64,000 bases of DNA, from NCBI GenBank assembly GCA_900016865.1, contig FIZI01000006.1, positions 101,224 to 165,223 of the forward strand, read 5' to 3'. Position numbers and translations under genes: made by a program. Below the pieces are notes generated by a model. That model worked only from the letters and a program-made list of their open reading frames with translations, was not told where the DNA came from and did not search any database. Of the stretch, positions 17,890-26,514 are shown piece by piece. Source of the stretch: an uncultured Clostridia bacterium. GTDB lineage: Bacteria > Bacillota > DTU014. How positions within the stretch are numbered: the stretch's first letter is position 1; each line of letters begins with the position of its first letter.

Positions 17890-19095
17890 ATGGCTGAGAA
17901 CTACACTGAACTGATTGAGAGAGCTAAGGAGCATTTTGGCGAACTGCTCGAGCAGCAGTTGGCCAGGGTGGAGCGTATAAAGCACCAAGGCGATTTCATC
18001 GACTACAGCTCGCTTGATAAGCTGGTTATCGGAGTTGTAGGCGGAGACGGTATCGGTCCGGCCATCACTCATGAGGCCAAGAGGATCCTTGAATTCCTGC
18101 TTTCCAAGGAACTCAAGTCAGGCCGGGTGGAACTCAGAACAATCGAGGGTTTGACAATAGAAAACAGGATCGCTCAACGTAAGGCAATCCCTGACGACGT
18201 GCTGGAGGAGCTGCTCAAGTGCCACGTCATACTCAAAGGCCCGACGACCACTCCAAGCCGGGTTGACGATGCTCCAAACATAGAGAGTGCAAACGTAGCG
18301 ATGCGCAGGGAACTGGACCTCTTTGCAAACGTCCGGCCTGTGAGAGTGCCGTCCGAGGGCATTGACTGGGTCTTTTTCCGCGAAAACACCGAAGGTGCCT
18401 ATGTCCTGGGCAGCTGCGGGATTGAGGTTACTGACGATTTGGCTGTTGACTTCACGGTTACAACTACACAAGGCACTGAGCGAATCGTCCGCTTGGCTTT
18501 CGAATACGCAAAAAGGAACGGCATCAATCGTGTAAGCGCAGTTACAAAGGCCAATGTCATAAAGACTACTGACGGCAAGTTCCTTGAAATTGCTTACAAG
18601 ATAGCGGCCGAGTATCCTGACATCCAGTTTGATGACTGGTACATAGACATAATGACAGCGAAACTGATCGACAAAGAGAGACGCTCTCAGTTTAGGGTCT
18701 TTGTACTTCCCAACCTTTATGGCGATATTCTCACAGACGAAGCAGCGGAGTTTCAGGGAGGCGTGGGAACTGCGGGAAGTGCCAATATAGGCAAACGATA
18801 TGCCATGTTCGAAGCTATACACGGGTCCGCTCCTAGGATGGTAAAAGAGGGCAGAGCTCAATATGCAGATCCGACGAGCATTATCAGAGCTGGAGCGATG
18901 TTGCTTGATCACGTAGGTTTCAAGGGGCGAGCGGACAGGCTACATATGGCACTTGATATTTGCGGACAGTATGAAAAGCGGCTTGTAATCACGGGTAGGG
19001 CCTCCGGAGCTACCTCTGCTGAATACGCTGACTACATCATGGAGACCCTCGAGCTTCCGGACCTAAAGGAGAGATGGCAAAGCTATACGAGCTAG
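17890..19095 (+). CDS. Isocitrate/isopropylmalate-family dehydrogenase
   Basis: A beta-decarboxylating dehydrogenase of 401 residues. The core begins at ~45 with IGVVGGDGIGPAITHEA, and includes NVAMRRELDLFANVRPVR (substrate and metal region), FFRENTEGAYVLGS, KANVIKTTDG, NLYGDILTDEAAEFQGGVGTAGSANIG and EAIHGSAPRM. The family converts isocitrate, isopropylmalate or homoisocitrate, using NAD+ or NADP+; which one cannot be fixed here. No leu operon or citrate-cycle genes are adjacent, so isocitrate is the cautious guess. The ~44-residue charged N-terminal extension is longer than in typical LeuB. ATG 17890 follows GGGAGG. Confidence 0.85.
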   Translation: MAENYTELIERAKEHFGELLEQQLARVERIKHQGDFIDYSSLDKLVIGVVGGDGIGPAITHEAKRILEFLLSKELKSGRVELRTIEGLTIENRIAQRKAIPDDVLEELLKCHVILKGPTTTPSRVDDAPNIESANVAMRRELDLFANVRPVRVPSEGIDWVFFRENTEGAYVLGSCGIEVTDDLAVDFTVTTTQGTERIVRLAFEYAKRNGINRVSAVTKANVIKTTDGKFLEIAYKIAAEYPDIQFDDWYIDIMTAKLIDKERRSQFRVFVLPNLYGDILTDEAAEFQGGVGTAGSANIGKRYAMFEAIHGSAPRMVKEGRAQYADPTSIIRAGAMLLDHVGFKGRADRLHMALDICGQYEKRLVITGRASGATSAEYADYIMETLELPDLKERWQSYTS

Positions 19096-19236
19096 CCTAC
19101 GGCTGTCAGCGTTACCATACTCAGCAGGAATGCTGTCTTGGTCCTCGAAGATTAATCAACTAGAACAGCGGAATATGTGAGGCCTCGGTTGTCCACAGCA
19201 ACTTGCTGGTCTCAGGCAGGTGGAGGTTGATTCTAC

Positions 19237-20313
19237 ATGGAGAAGCTGCGTGTGGGTATCGTGGGCGTAGGCGGGATTGCTAATGGGAAGCACATGCCTG
19301 CTCTCGCGAAGATTCCAGAAGTTGAGATGGTCGCATTCTGTGACTTGATCCAAGAGCGAGCAGAGGAGGGTGCGAAGAAGTACGGCACTCCTGATGCAGC
19401 GGTCTACACTGACTACAGAGACTTGGTCGCCAGAGATGACATTGACATCGTACACGTCTGCACCACTAACGACGCTCACTCATTCGTAACTATTGACGCA
19501 CTTGAATCCGGGAAGCACGTCATGTGTGAAAAACCAATGGCCAAGAACGCAGATGAAGCCCGCAAGATGGTGGAGGCTGCAAAGAGGACAGGAAAGAAAC
19601 TGACCATCGGCTATCAGAACAGGTATCGAGCTGACGCTTTCCACCTCAAGAAGCTGTGTGACGAAGGGTTCTTCGGTGAGATTTACTTCGCCAAGGCACT
19701 TGCAGTCCGCAGGAGAGCTGTCCCGACTTGGGGAAGTTTCCTGGACGAGGAACGCCAAGGCGGCGGGCCATTGATTGACATCGGAACCCATGCCTTGGAC
19801 CTCACCCTCTTCATGATGAACAACTACGAGCCAGTGATGGCTGTAGGGTCGACATATCACAAGCTCGGCAAAATGAAAAACGCCGCGAATGCTTTTGGTC
19901 CTTGGGACCCTGACGAATTCACAGTCGAGGACTCTGCGTTCGGATTTGTAACCTTCAAGAACGGCGCTACAGTTATCCTCGAGTCGAGCTGGGCGCTGAA
20001 CACGCTCCAGATCGGCGAGGCCATGACGGTCTTGTGCGGCACTAAGGCAGGAGCCGACATGCTTGACGGCCTCAGGATCAACGGCGAGGAGCACGGCCGC
20101 CTTTACACAAAGAAGGTGGATCTCAGCGTCGGCGGAGTGGCATTCTACGAGGGTGTCAGTCACGACCCGTCATACATCGAGGCGCGGATGTGGATAGACG
20201 CGATACTGAATGACACTGACGTGTATGTCAAGCCTGAGGAAGCCCTGGTCGTAACTGAGATCTTGGAGGCTATATACCGTTCTGCAGAAAGCGGCAAGCC
20301 ATACTACTTCTAA
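19237..20313 (+). CDS. Gfo/Idh/MocA family oxidoreductase
   Basis: A 358-residue NAD(P)-dependent dehydrogenase of the sugar and inositol type. The N-terminal Rossmann fold has VGIVGVGGIANGKHMPAL (~5-22), DIVHVCTTNDAH and the catalytic EKPMAKN lysine motif (Lys near 97). The C-terminal domain carries the conserved GGGPLIDIGTHALDLTLFMM segment. ATG 19237 follows GGTGGAGG. The next gene encodes a second member of the family after a ~170-base gap. The specific sugar or polyol is unknown. No transporter or sugar kinase lies nearby. Confidence 0.88.
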   Translation: MEKLRVGIVGVGGIANGKHMPALAKIPEVEMVAFCDLIQERAEEGAKKYGTPDAAVYTDYRDLVARDDIDIVHVCTTNDAHSFVTIDALESGKHVMCEKPMAKNADEARKMVEAAKRTGKKLTIGYQNRYRADAFHLKKLCDEGFFGEIYFAKALAVRRRAVPTWGSFLDEERQGGGPLIDIGTHALDLTLFMMNNYEPVMAVGSTYHKLGKMKNAANAFGPWDPDEFTVEDSAFGFVTFKNGATVILESSWALNTLQIGEAMTVLCGTKAGADMLDGLRINGEEHGRLYTKKVDLSVGGVAFYEGVSHDPSYIEARMWIDAILNDTDVYVKPEEALVVTEILEAIYRSAESGKPYYF

Positions 20314-20483
20314 TACTCTGGCCAGTAAATGGAGAAATGGGGCGTGGTCGAAGTACCAGGCCCCTTTGATATTGCCCAAACGCTGGACATCTGTCTTTTT
20401 CGAGCTTACAATGTCACTGTAGGACTGCGGAAGTCTTGTCGGTTGTTGGGTCAATGTAAAGCTTAGAAGAGGTGAAAGCAGGG

Positions 20484-21533
20484 ATGGGACTACGTTTCGG
20501 CATCATAGGTTATGGCGGAATGGGTGGGTGGCACAAGCGACACATTGAGAAGCTGGAGGGCATGGAAGTCACAGCTATTCACGACATCAACCCAGCCCGA
20601 GTGGAAGCAGGAGAAGCGGACGGTGTCAAGTCCTATCTGCATCTTCAGGATTTTCTGAGTGATCCGAATATTGATGCAGTAATAATCGCTACTCCAAATG
20701 ACAGTCATATGGAGCTTGCACTCGCCAGCGCAGCATGTGGGAAGCACATCATTTGCGAGAAGCCGGTGGCCATGTCTTCAGCACAGTTAGAAGAGATGAT
20801 AGCAGCTGCAGAACGTCACAACGTCGTGTTCACAGTCCACCAGAATCGAAGATGGGACAAAGACTTCCGCAAGATAATGAACGTACTGCAGTCCGGTGAG
20901 ATTGGCGAACCATACATTATTGAGTCTCGAGTCCATGGGCCAAATGGAGCGATCTTTGGCTGGAGGTCCAAGAAGGCTCATGGGGGAGGCATGATGTTGG
21001 ACTGGGGAGTGCACTTGATAGACCAGCTCCTGTGGATGATTAAGGCTCCTCTTAAGAGCGTGTACTGCAGAATGCGCAGAGTGCTGAAGCTTGAGGTTGA
21101 CGACTACTTCAGGGTCCACATGGAGTTCGCCGATGGCCTAATGGCGCATGTCGAAGTCGGGACTATGTGTTTACAACCGCTGCCGAGGTGGCACGTTGGC
21201 GGCAGCATCGGCACGGTCCGCATAGAGACCTTCACTGATGAAGGCGAACTGACCATACTGAAGCGTCCTGCGCAGCACACCAACGAGCCTCTGGTTGATA
21301 CCGGTGCCGGCCCGAGCAGGACCTTTGGCAAGGTCGGAGGAGTAGAGGTGTATCGCCAGGTACTTGAGGATCCTGGTACGGATTTCCTCGACTTCTACAG
21401 GAATTTCAAGGCTTCCGTTGAGGATGGGGCAGAGCTTGCGGTAAAGCCGGACGAGGTACGCAGAGTCATGAGAGTGATGGAAGCGTGCTTTGAGTCCGAT
21501 AGGACCGGAATGCCGGTTGTCTTTGACGAGTAA
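20484..21533 (+). CDS. Gfo/Idh/MocA family oxidoreductase, second copy
   Basis: A 349-residue member of the same family, clearly diverged from the preceding one. It shows LRFGIIGYGGMGGWHKRHIE, VIIATPNDSHMELAL, CEKPVAMS and GGGMMLDWGVHLIDQLLWM. The frame opens at GTG 20472, but AGAGGTG at 20467-20473 best serves ATG 20484. The gap between the two oxidoreductases has a small GGGGC/GCCCC hairpin near 20340-20370. Substrate unknown. The 3' end faces the terminator of the tRNA-Gln on the other strand. Confidence 0.88.
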   Translation: MGLRFGIIGYGGMGGWHKRHIEKLEGMEVTAIHDINPARVEAGEADGVKSYLHLQDFLSDPNIDAVIIATPNDSHMELALASAACGKHIICEKPVAMSSAQLEEMIAAAERHNVVFTVHQNRRWDKDFRKIMNVLQSGEIGEPYIIESRVHGPNGAIFGWRSKKAHGGGMMLDWGVHLIDQLLWMIKAPLKSVYCRMRRVLKLEVDDYFRVHMEFADGLMAHVEVGTMCLQPLPRWHVGGSIGTVRIETFTDEGELTILKRPAQHTNEPLVDTGAGPSRTFGKVGGVEVYRQVLEDPGTDFLDFYRNFKASVEDGAELAVKPDEVRRVMRVMEACFESDRTGMPVVFDE

Positions 21534-21582
21534 GAGGCAGTCGGTCTGAATGCTGCTGCCAGTATGCCTTTGAGACACTGCA

Positions 21583-21625
21583 CAAAAAGCAAGAGCCCGA
21601 GATCCGGTCAGGTCTCGGGCTCTTG
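21583..21625 (-). terminator. Intrinsic terminator of tRNA-Gln
   Basis: Read on the - strand, AAGAGCCCGAGA and TCTCGGGCTCTT form a 12-base-pair stem followed by GCTTTTTG. It ends the tRNA-Gln transcript and may also stop + strand transcription from the oxidoreductase gene. Confidence 0.85.
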
Positions 21626-21630
21626 ACCAA

Positions 21631-21704
21631 TGGCTGGGGAGGAAGGACTCGAACCCTCGCTACCAGAGCCAGAATCTGGCGTCCTACCACTAGACGACTC
21701 CCCA
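21631..21704 (-). tRNA. tRNA-Gln (anticodon CTG)
   Basis: On the - strand the sequence folds as a cloverleaf. The acceptor stem TGGGGAG pairs with CTCCCCA. The anticodon stem CCAGA/TCTGG encloses TTCTGGC with anticodon CTG, reading CAG. The T arm contains GGTTCGAGTCC. The 3' CCA is encoded. A strong terminator follows. Confidence 0.95.
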
Positions 21705-21767
21705 TCAAAACCGTTTGTCCGATCGATGACTAGTATACCACAGAAATTCTCCTTTGTAAACGGGTAA

Positions 21768-21897
21768 GTCGATCAGTGGTCTCCTCCGCTTGCCGTTCGC
21801 TCCGCCGTCCTGGCTTCGCTCACTCTGAGAGAGGCAACTCTCCGTCATCCTGACTCCGAGTTGCCTCAACAGTCGCTACGGAGACCTACTGATCGAC
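21768..21897. repeat. Nested inverted-repeat element
   Basis: The outer arms GTCGATCAGTGGTCTCC (21768-21784) and GGAGACC-T-ACTGATCGAC (21880-21897) pair over 17 bases with one bulge. Inside, GAGGCAACTC (21831-21840) pairs with GAGTTGCCTC (21858-21867). The whole could fold as a ~130-base cruciform or RNA. The left part resembles 3457-3510, so it is likely a dispersed element. It lies just 3' of the radical SAM gene on the - strand and has no coding potential that I can support. Confidence 0.65.
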
Positions 21898-21905
21898 CGC
21901 TACCT

Positions 21906-23297
21906 TCACCCTCGGTCGGCTGCCGCCACTAGTTCGGGCTCTGATTTGTGTTCGCATGTAGAACAGGCTCGGCCTGATTCCTGCCACAGGCGGTCGGCAA
22001 CCTCCGCCCATTTCGTGGCCGCCTCTCTTGTCCGTGCGCACAAGACCTCGACGTCCTCGGGAGCTTCGGACTCCGTCGACTTGGCTCCTGACTCTTTGAC
22101 GATGTCGACGAGTGTATCAGGGTTGTCGAGCAAGGGACACGGACGGAGGTGGTTGCTGTTGAAGGGCTGGCGCTTCTGGTAAGCCCTAAACAGGGGAGAC
22201 CGCAAGGCATCCAACAGCGAGACATCATGTATGTTGACACTCGAGTAGTGAATGAATGCGCAAGGCTCTACGTCGCCTGCTGCGTTAATGTGGAAATAAC
22301 TCCTTCCACCGGCTATGCAACCGCCAGTGTACTCGCCATCATTCCAGAAGTCCATAGCGAAGATCGGCTTGGTTGCACGTATTTCTCTAGTACGTCTATA
22401 CATGTAGGCACGCTGTTCAGGAGTTGCGATCAAATCAACCCGAGCGTCTTTCCCGACGGGTATATATGTGAAGTTCCATGAGAAACGACAACCTCTGTTT
22501 ATCATGTCATCAACAAACTCATCTGAGGCTACGCTCTCAGTGTTATACCTATGATAGCATGTTGAGTAGCCAAACAGCAGCTTGTGTTCACGCATTCGCT
22601 GCATTGCCTCAATGACTTTCCGGTACGTACCCGCGCCTCGGCGCATGTCAGTAGCAGCTTCATCGCCCTCGATTGAGAACGCTAGAGAAAAGTTGCCTAC
22701 TCTAAGCATCTCTTTGCAGAACTCATCGTCAACAAGGGTTCCGTTGGTAAATGCGAAAAACACGCAATCTTGGTGTTTTTCGCACAACTTGATAATGTCT
22801 TTCTTCCGCATAAGCGGCTCGCCGCCGGAGAATATGTAGAAGTGGATGCCGAGCTCCTTACCCTGGCTAACCACAGAGTCGAGGGTCTCGTATGACAGGG
22901 AGTACTTGTGGCCATACTGCTGAGCCCAGCAGCCTACACAAGACAGATTACACGCGCTCGTCGGATCTATGAGGATTGCCCAAGGTATGTAGCAATCATA
23001 CTTGGCCTCAGCTTCGCGAGCACGGGCTCTGCCGTCTAGAATCGAGTTGACGAAGAACGTCTCTACAAGCTTCTGAAGGTGCTTCAAGTCGATTTCTTCA
23101 AATACGCTTTTTGTGAACCGATGCCAGACGCTGTTTTCGTCTTGTATAGCTCTGCGTACAGCTCTTATTTCTGAGGTGTACAGCTTCCCGCGGTCCAGCC
23201 TCTCCGCAATGTCAAACATCCAGGGCAGCTTATTCATCGGATCGTTGGACAGGTAGCGAATCAGCATCTCTACAGCTGTGTTTCTGAGTGCTCTCAC
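21906..23297 (-). CDS. Radical SAM protein with SPASM-like C-terminal region
   Basis: A ~463-residue radical SAM enzyme of unknown substrate. Residues ~1-105 are a helical N-terminal region. The cluster motif C116-x3-C120-x2-C123 (CNLSCVGCW) is followed by YIFSGGEPLMRK. A C-terminal cysteine set (CIAGGRSYFHINAAGDVEPCAF, CPLLDNP, CSTCEHK) resembles auxiliary-cluster SPASM regions seen in peptide- or lipid-modifying enzymes. The frame is open to 23372, but GTG 23297 has AAGGAGGG at good spacing. A TetR-type operator at 23331-23350 lies 34 bases upstream, and the TetR gene precedes it in the same orientation, so it is probably the regulated target. Confidence 0.82.
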   Translation of the reverse strand: MRALRNTAVEMLIRYLSNDPMNKLPWMFDIAERLDRGKLYTSEIRAVRRAIQDENSVWHRFTKSVFEEIDLKHLQKLVETFFVNSILDGRARAREAEAKYDCYIPWAILIDPTSACNLSCVGCWAQQYGHKYSLSYETLDSVVSQGKELGIHFYIFSGGEPLMRKKDIIKLCEKHQDCVFFAFTNGTLVDDEFCKEMLRVGNFSLAFSIEGDEAATDMRRGAGTYRKVIEAMQRMREHKLLFGYSTCYHRYNTESVASDEFVDDMINRGCRFSWNFTYIPVGKDARVDLIATPEQRAYMYRRTREIRATKPIFAMDFWNDGEYTGGCIAGGRSYFHINAAGDVEPCAFIHYSSVNIHDVSLLDALRSPLFRAYQKRQPFNSNHLRPCPLLDNPDTLVDIVKESGAKSTESEAPEDVEVLCARTREAATKWAEVADRLWQESGRACSTCEHKSEPELVAAADRG

Positions 23298-23330
23298 AGC
23301 ACTTCCCTCCTTCAGACAGTTTATGCCGTT

Positions 23331-23350
23331 GACTGACCGTCCGGTCAGTC
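23331..23350. promoter_or_regulatory. TetR-type operator before the radical SAM gene
   Basis: A perfect palindrome of GACTGACCG and CGGTCAGTC separated by TC. The same GACTGACC half-site occurs just upstream of the tetR start codon (24150-24165), which links both genes to the same repressor. Confidence 0.75.
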
Positions 23351-23410
23351 GATCGCGCGACGTAAACACCACTACGTTTTTAAGGATCTACGCCTAGTCA
23401 GACAAGCACA

Positions 23411-24136
23411 TCAACCTCCTATATTCTTGGTCCGGAGCAGCAATTCGCTCCCTGAGACCATTGAGTTGATGATGATCCAGAGCGAGTTCAAAAAGGATTC
23501 ACGTAGTTCCTGATCAGTCAAGTTACTGATCTTCTTGTAATTGTCATAGTAAGATGCAAAACTTACTATGGGCACGTAACCAAAGAATATGTTGAACACT
23601 CGCAGATCATCGGAGTAGGTGAAGTCTTTATCTGCATCGACGATTGCCTTATACAGGCTGCCCTCGCTGTTATCACGCGTGGATTCATGTATCTTTAGCA
23701 GTATGTTGTGGTGTTTACTGCTGCCTTTTAACGACTCGAGCAACAGTATTCGGAGAGTAGCACGGTGGGCTATTGCGTGATCAAGCACTCGTTCGCAGCA
23801 GACACGAAGGCTTCTCAAGAAGTGATCCTTAGCGTCTTCATTGACGAAACTGAGTCGGTCAGGTTTGATGTCCAGATAGCCTTTCTTGATCATTTGAACG
23901 ATGCTCTCATGGACGAAGTCAGTGGCGATTGATGTTAGCTTGTCTACAAGTTCACGTATCAGGCAATCCAGAATGTCGGCTTTGCTAGAGAAATAGTAGT
24001 ATATTAGCGCTTTTGTGACACCGGCTGCATCGGCAATCTCAGTCACTCGAGTTGCATCAAAGCCTCTTAGGGCGAAGAGCTGAGTTGCCGCGTCTAGGAT
24101 CCTATTGCGTGCGTCGGGAGCCTCGTCACGATTCAT
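23411..24136 (-). CDS. TetR/AcrR family transcriptional regulator
   Basis: A 241-residue repressor. The N-terminal helix-turn-helix spans residues ~8-55 (ARNRILDAATQLFALRGFDATRVTEIADAAGVTKALIYYYFSSKADIL), the TetR signature. The long C-terminal ligand domain is helical with no family I recognise. ATG 24136 follows CAGGAGG; an upstream ATG at 24163 would overlap the operator and lacks a site. The palindrome at 24150-24165 immediately upstream suggests autoregulation, and a related palindrome precedes the radical SAM gene downstream. The inducing ligand is unknown. Confidence 0.9.
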   Translation of the reverse strand: MNRDEAPDARNRILDAATQLFALRGFDATRVTEIADAAGVTKALIYYYFSSKADILDCLIRELVDKLTSIATDFVHESIVQMIKKGYLDIKPDRLSFVNEDAKDHFLRSLRVCCERVLDHAIAHRATLRILLLESLKGSSKHHNILLKIHESTRDNSEGSLYKAIVDADKDFTYSDDLRVFNIFFGYVPIVSFASYYDNYKKISNLTDQELRESFLNSLWIIINSMVSGSELLLRTKNIGG

Positions 24137-24149
24137 TAAGACGCCTCCT

Positions 24150-24165
24150 GACTGACCGGTCATTC
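24150..24165. promoter_or_regulatory. TetR-type operator before tetR
   Basis: GACTGACC followed directly by GGTCATTC, a near-perfect palindrome with the same half-site as 23331-23350 but no spacer. It is just upstream of the ribosome site of the regulator gene, a position fit for autorepression. Confidence 0.65.
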
Positions 24166-24232
24166 AAGAGCATTGTACATCAGTGGTGGTTTAAGTGTCA
24201 ATTAAGAAATAGGTTAACTTATCGTCCAATGA

Positions 24233-24259
24233 AAGAAAAAACCCCGGCAGAGCCGGGGT
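24233..24259 (-). terminator. Intrinsic terminator after the CBM gene
   Basis: On the - strand ACCCCGGC and GCCGGGGT form an eight-pair GC-rich stem with a three-base loop, followed by TTTTTCTTTC. It closes the - strand transcript of the CBM-domain gene. Confidence 0.88.
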
Positions 24260-24288
24260 GCGACCTAGAATGCGCCAAAGCCAAAACA

Positions 24289-24927
24289 CTACGATCTACC
24301 GGCGTGCAGCTGAAAACTCCAGTTGTTCCCGTAGTTGTTGTCCCAGTTATAGGCAGAGTCACGGAAACACACATTTAATGGAGATATCTGGTCCTCGGCC
24401 ATCTCGATGTTTACGGTCCAAGTTCCGTCAGGTTCTTTGGTCATAGGGATGTCCTGAACATCCATCCAGTCTACCGGACCGTAGCCAACGTGTGCGAAAA
24501 TACTGGTGGCCCCGGACTTCGACAGCAGTCCGTTGTACTTAAGTGTTACGCGATCTCCTTTTGTGATCGGCATTGGAGATACGAATACGCCGCCGCCAAC
24601 GTCTGATACGCTCATGCTTGCCTCGGATCTTGACCGGCTCTTGGCTGTCCCCGTGCGCCTGGTCGCAGTGGCAGTTCGAGCAGTCGTTCGCTTGCGCTTC
24701 TCAGTGTCGATCTTGGCAGGTGACACCGAACCTGCAAACTCATAGTCTTGCCTGAGCGGCCTATAGAGCCGTGTATCATCATCTATGATTTCCTCTGCAA
24801 ACTCCTCGAAGAAATCGCCTCGAGGCCTTACCCGGCCGCGTCTGCGGTCAGTGTCTCTTTTGTTATCATCCATCGGTTTCGCAGGCCTATTAGTGCGTGC
24901 CTGTCCGCGCAGCCAATCGAGAAACAT
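24289..24927 (-). CDS. Carbohydrate-binding module protein (CBM25/53-like)
   Basis: A 212-residue protein in two parts. Residues ~1-115 are highly charged, with Arg/Lys/Asp stretches (DDNKRDTDRRRGRVRPRG) and a Thr/Arg-rich linker (KRTTARTATATRRTGTAKSR). Residues ~125-212 resemble a starch-binding CBM25/CBM53 domain: GDRVTLKYNGLLSKSGATSIFAHVGYG, then GTWTVNIEM and the end WDNNYGNNWSFQLH. Such domains bind alpha-glucan. No signal peptide or catalytic domain is present, so it may be a cytoplasmic glycogen-associated protein; that is inference. ATG 24927 is behind AAGGAAGG. No glycogen gene is nearby. Confidence 0.72.
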   Translation of the reverse strand: MFLDWLRGQARTNRPAKPMDDNKRDTDRRRGRVRPRGDFFEEFAEEIIDDDTRLYRPLRQDYEFAGSVSPAKIDTEKRKRTTARTATATRRTGTAKSRSRSEASMSVSDVGGGVFVSPMPITKGDRVTLKYNGLLSKSGATSIFAHVGYGPVDWMDVQDIPMTKEPDGTWTVNIEMAEDQISPLNVCFRDSAYNWDNNYGNNWSFQLHAGRS

Positions 24928-25035
24928 CGATGCACCTTCCTTTTGACTGATCTTCGAAGCCACCACAGTTATTGTTCGAAGCCGTCAGCGGATTTATCGA
25001 GGCAAATGACACTTTGAATAGCACCCGCTCGTCCG

Positions 25036-26352
25036 TTAGTTGGATTTCGCCTCGCGTGCCAAACGCAATGACCTCTTTCTGCACTCGTCGATTGCTAACT
25101 GCTCGTCAAAAGAGATGATCTTGCCTTGGTCGAGAAGAAGCCTACCTGCTACGAATACGTACTCGATGTTTCCCGCATTTGCCGAATACACTAGGTTGGA
25201 GGTTGGATTGAACTCAGGAGTCATATTAGGGCTGTCAGTCCCAAATATCACTATATCTGCCTGTTTTCTCGGTTCTAGTGAGCCGACCTTATCGTCGATT
25301 CTGAGCGCTTTTGCTCCCTCAATCGTTGCCATCTGCAGCGCATCGTTTGCGTTGATTACAGTTGGGTCGCCGGTGGTCACTTTCTGCAGGAGTGCACACA
25401 ACCTTGCCTCCTCAAGCATGTCAAGGTTGTTGTTGCTCGAGGCGCCATCAGTGCCTAGTCCCACCACAATGCCCTTTTCGCGCATTTTTGCAACGCTAGA
25501 CACGCCACTTGCCAGCTTCATATTGCTGCCCGGGTTGTGTGCCACGGCAACCCCGTGATCGCTAAGGATCTGCATGTCTTGGTCATCCATGTGAACGCAG
25601 TGAGCCGCGAGTGTAGGGCATGAAAAAACGTTGTGGCTGAGCATGTATTCTACCGGCGATTGACCGTAAGTGCGTTTGATCTGCTCAATTTCGTCCTTAG
25701 TCTCACTCAAGTGAGTATGAATCATGAAACCTCGCGACTTCGCTTCTGAGACGATTTTGCCTAGAAACTCGGGCGGGCATGTGTATGGAGCGTGCGGTGC
25801 GAGGCAGGTCATAATCCGTCCGTCGGCGTCGCCTTGCCATTGGGTGCAAAAACGTACGGCATCGGCAATAGCGCTCTCGTCGCCGGGTACTGTATGGACA
25901 AGGCCCCTTGATAAGAGCGCTCTCAGTCCTGAAGTCTTTGTTGCTTCCGCGGCGGCATCCATATGGAAGTACATGTCTGCGAAAGTGGTAGTACCGCTGC
26001 GTATCATTTCGGCGCACGCCAATAGTGTGCCATAGTATACATCCTCGGGAGTAAGGTGGCTCTCAAACGGCCAGATCTTGTCCGACAGCCACTCCATCAG
26101 TGCCATGTCATCAGCGTATCCCCTGAGGAGAGTCATTGCCGCGTGAGTGTGCGCATTTATGAAACCAGGCACCGCGATCTTGCCTGTAAACTCGTACGTC
26201 TCGTCAGCCTGCCAGTCTTGCGTTTGTGCATCTGTCTCACAGACAAACTGTATAACTCCGTTTTCTATGGCAATGGAACCGTCTTCGATGACTTCGTTGT
26301 TCTTGTTCATGGTGACAATAGTGAGGCCTTTGAGGAGAACTCTTCTAGACAT
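25036..26352 (-). CDS. mtaD: 5'-methylthioadenosine/S-adenosylhomocysteine deaminase
   Basis: An amidohydrolase of 438 residues that deaminates S-adenosylhomocysteine, methylthioadenosine or related adenosines to the inosine form, clearing products of SAM use. The metal site is visible as GFINAHTHAAMT, APHAPYTCPP, HTHLSETKDE, AAHCVHMDD and GTDGASSNNNLDM, and the C-terminal KQADIVIFG closes the composite domain. ATG 26352 follows TTGGAGGGA; the in-frame ATG at 26379 lacks a site. Length is standard. SAM-derived nucleosides would be plentiful in a cell with many radical SAM enzymes. Annotation of the exact substrate within this family is often loose. Confidence 0.88.
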   Translation of the reverse strand: MSRRVLLKGLTIVTMNKNNEVIEDGSIAIENGVIQFVCETDAQTQDWQADETYEFTGKIAVPGFINAHTHAAMTLLRGYADDMALMEWLSDKIWPFESHLTPEDVYYGTLLACAEMIRSGTTTFADMYFHMDAAAEATKTSGLRALLSRGLVHTVPGDESAIADAVRFCTQWQGDADGRIMTCLAPHAPYTCPPEFLGKIVSEAKSRGFMIHTHLSETKDEIEQIKRTYGQSPVEYMLSHNVFSCPTLAAHCVHMDDQDMQILSDHGVAVAHNPGSNMKLASGVSSVAKMREKGIVVGLGTDGASSNNNLDMLEEARLCALLQKVTTGDPTVINANDALQMATIEGAKALRIDDKVGSLEPRKQADIVIFGTDSPNMTPEFNPTSNLVYSANAGNIEYVFVAGRLLLDQGKIISFDEQLAIDECRKRSLRLAREAKSN

Positions 26353-26514
26353 ACATATCCCTCCAATCACGTTTATCATCGCATCGCAGGGGCAATAGTG
26401 TCAATCTTACACGGGCGTAAGGGTGGCAGTGGACTTTGCTGCCGCAGCCATGGGTGTACCTGCACAACGTCAAGTGCGTAGACTGCATTGAGATATTGGA
26501 TGGGGGTGAAGACA

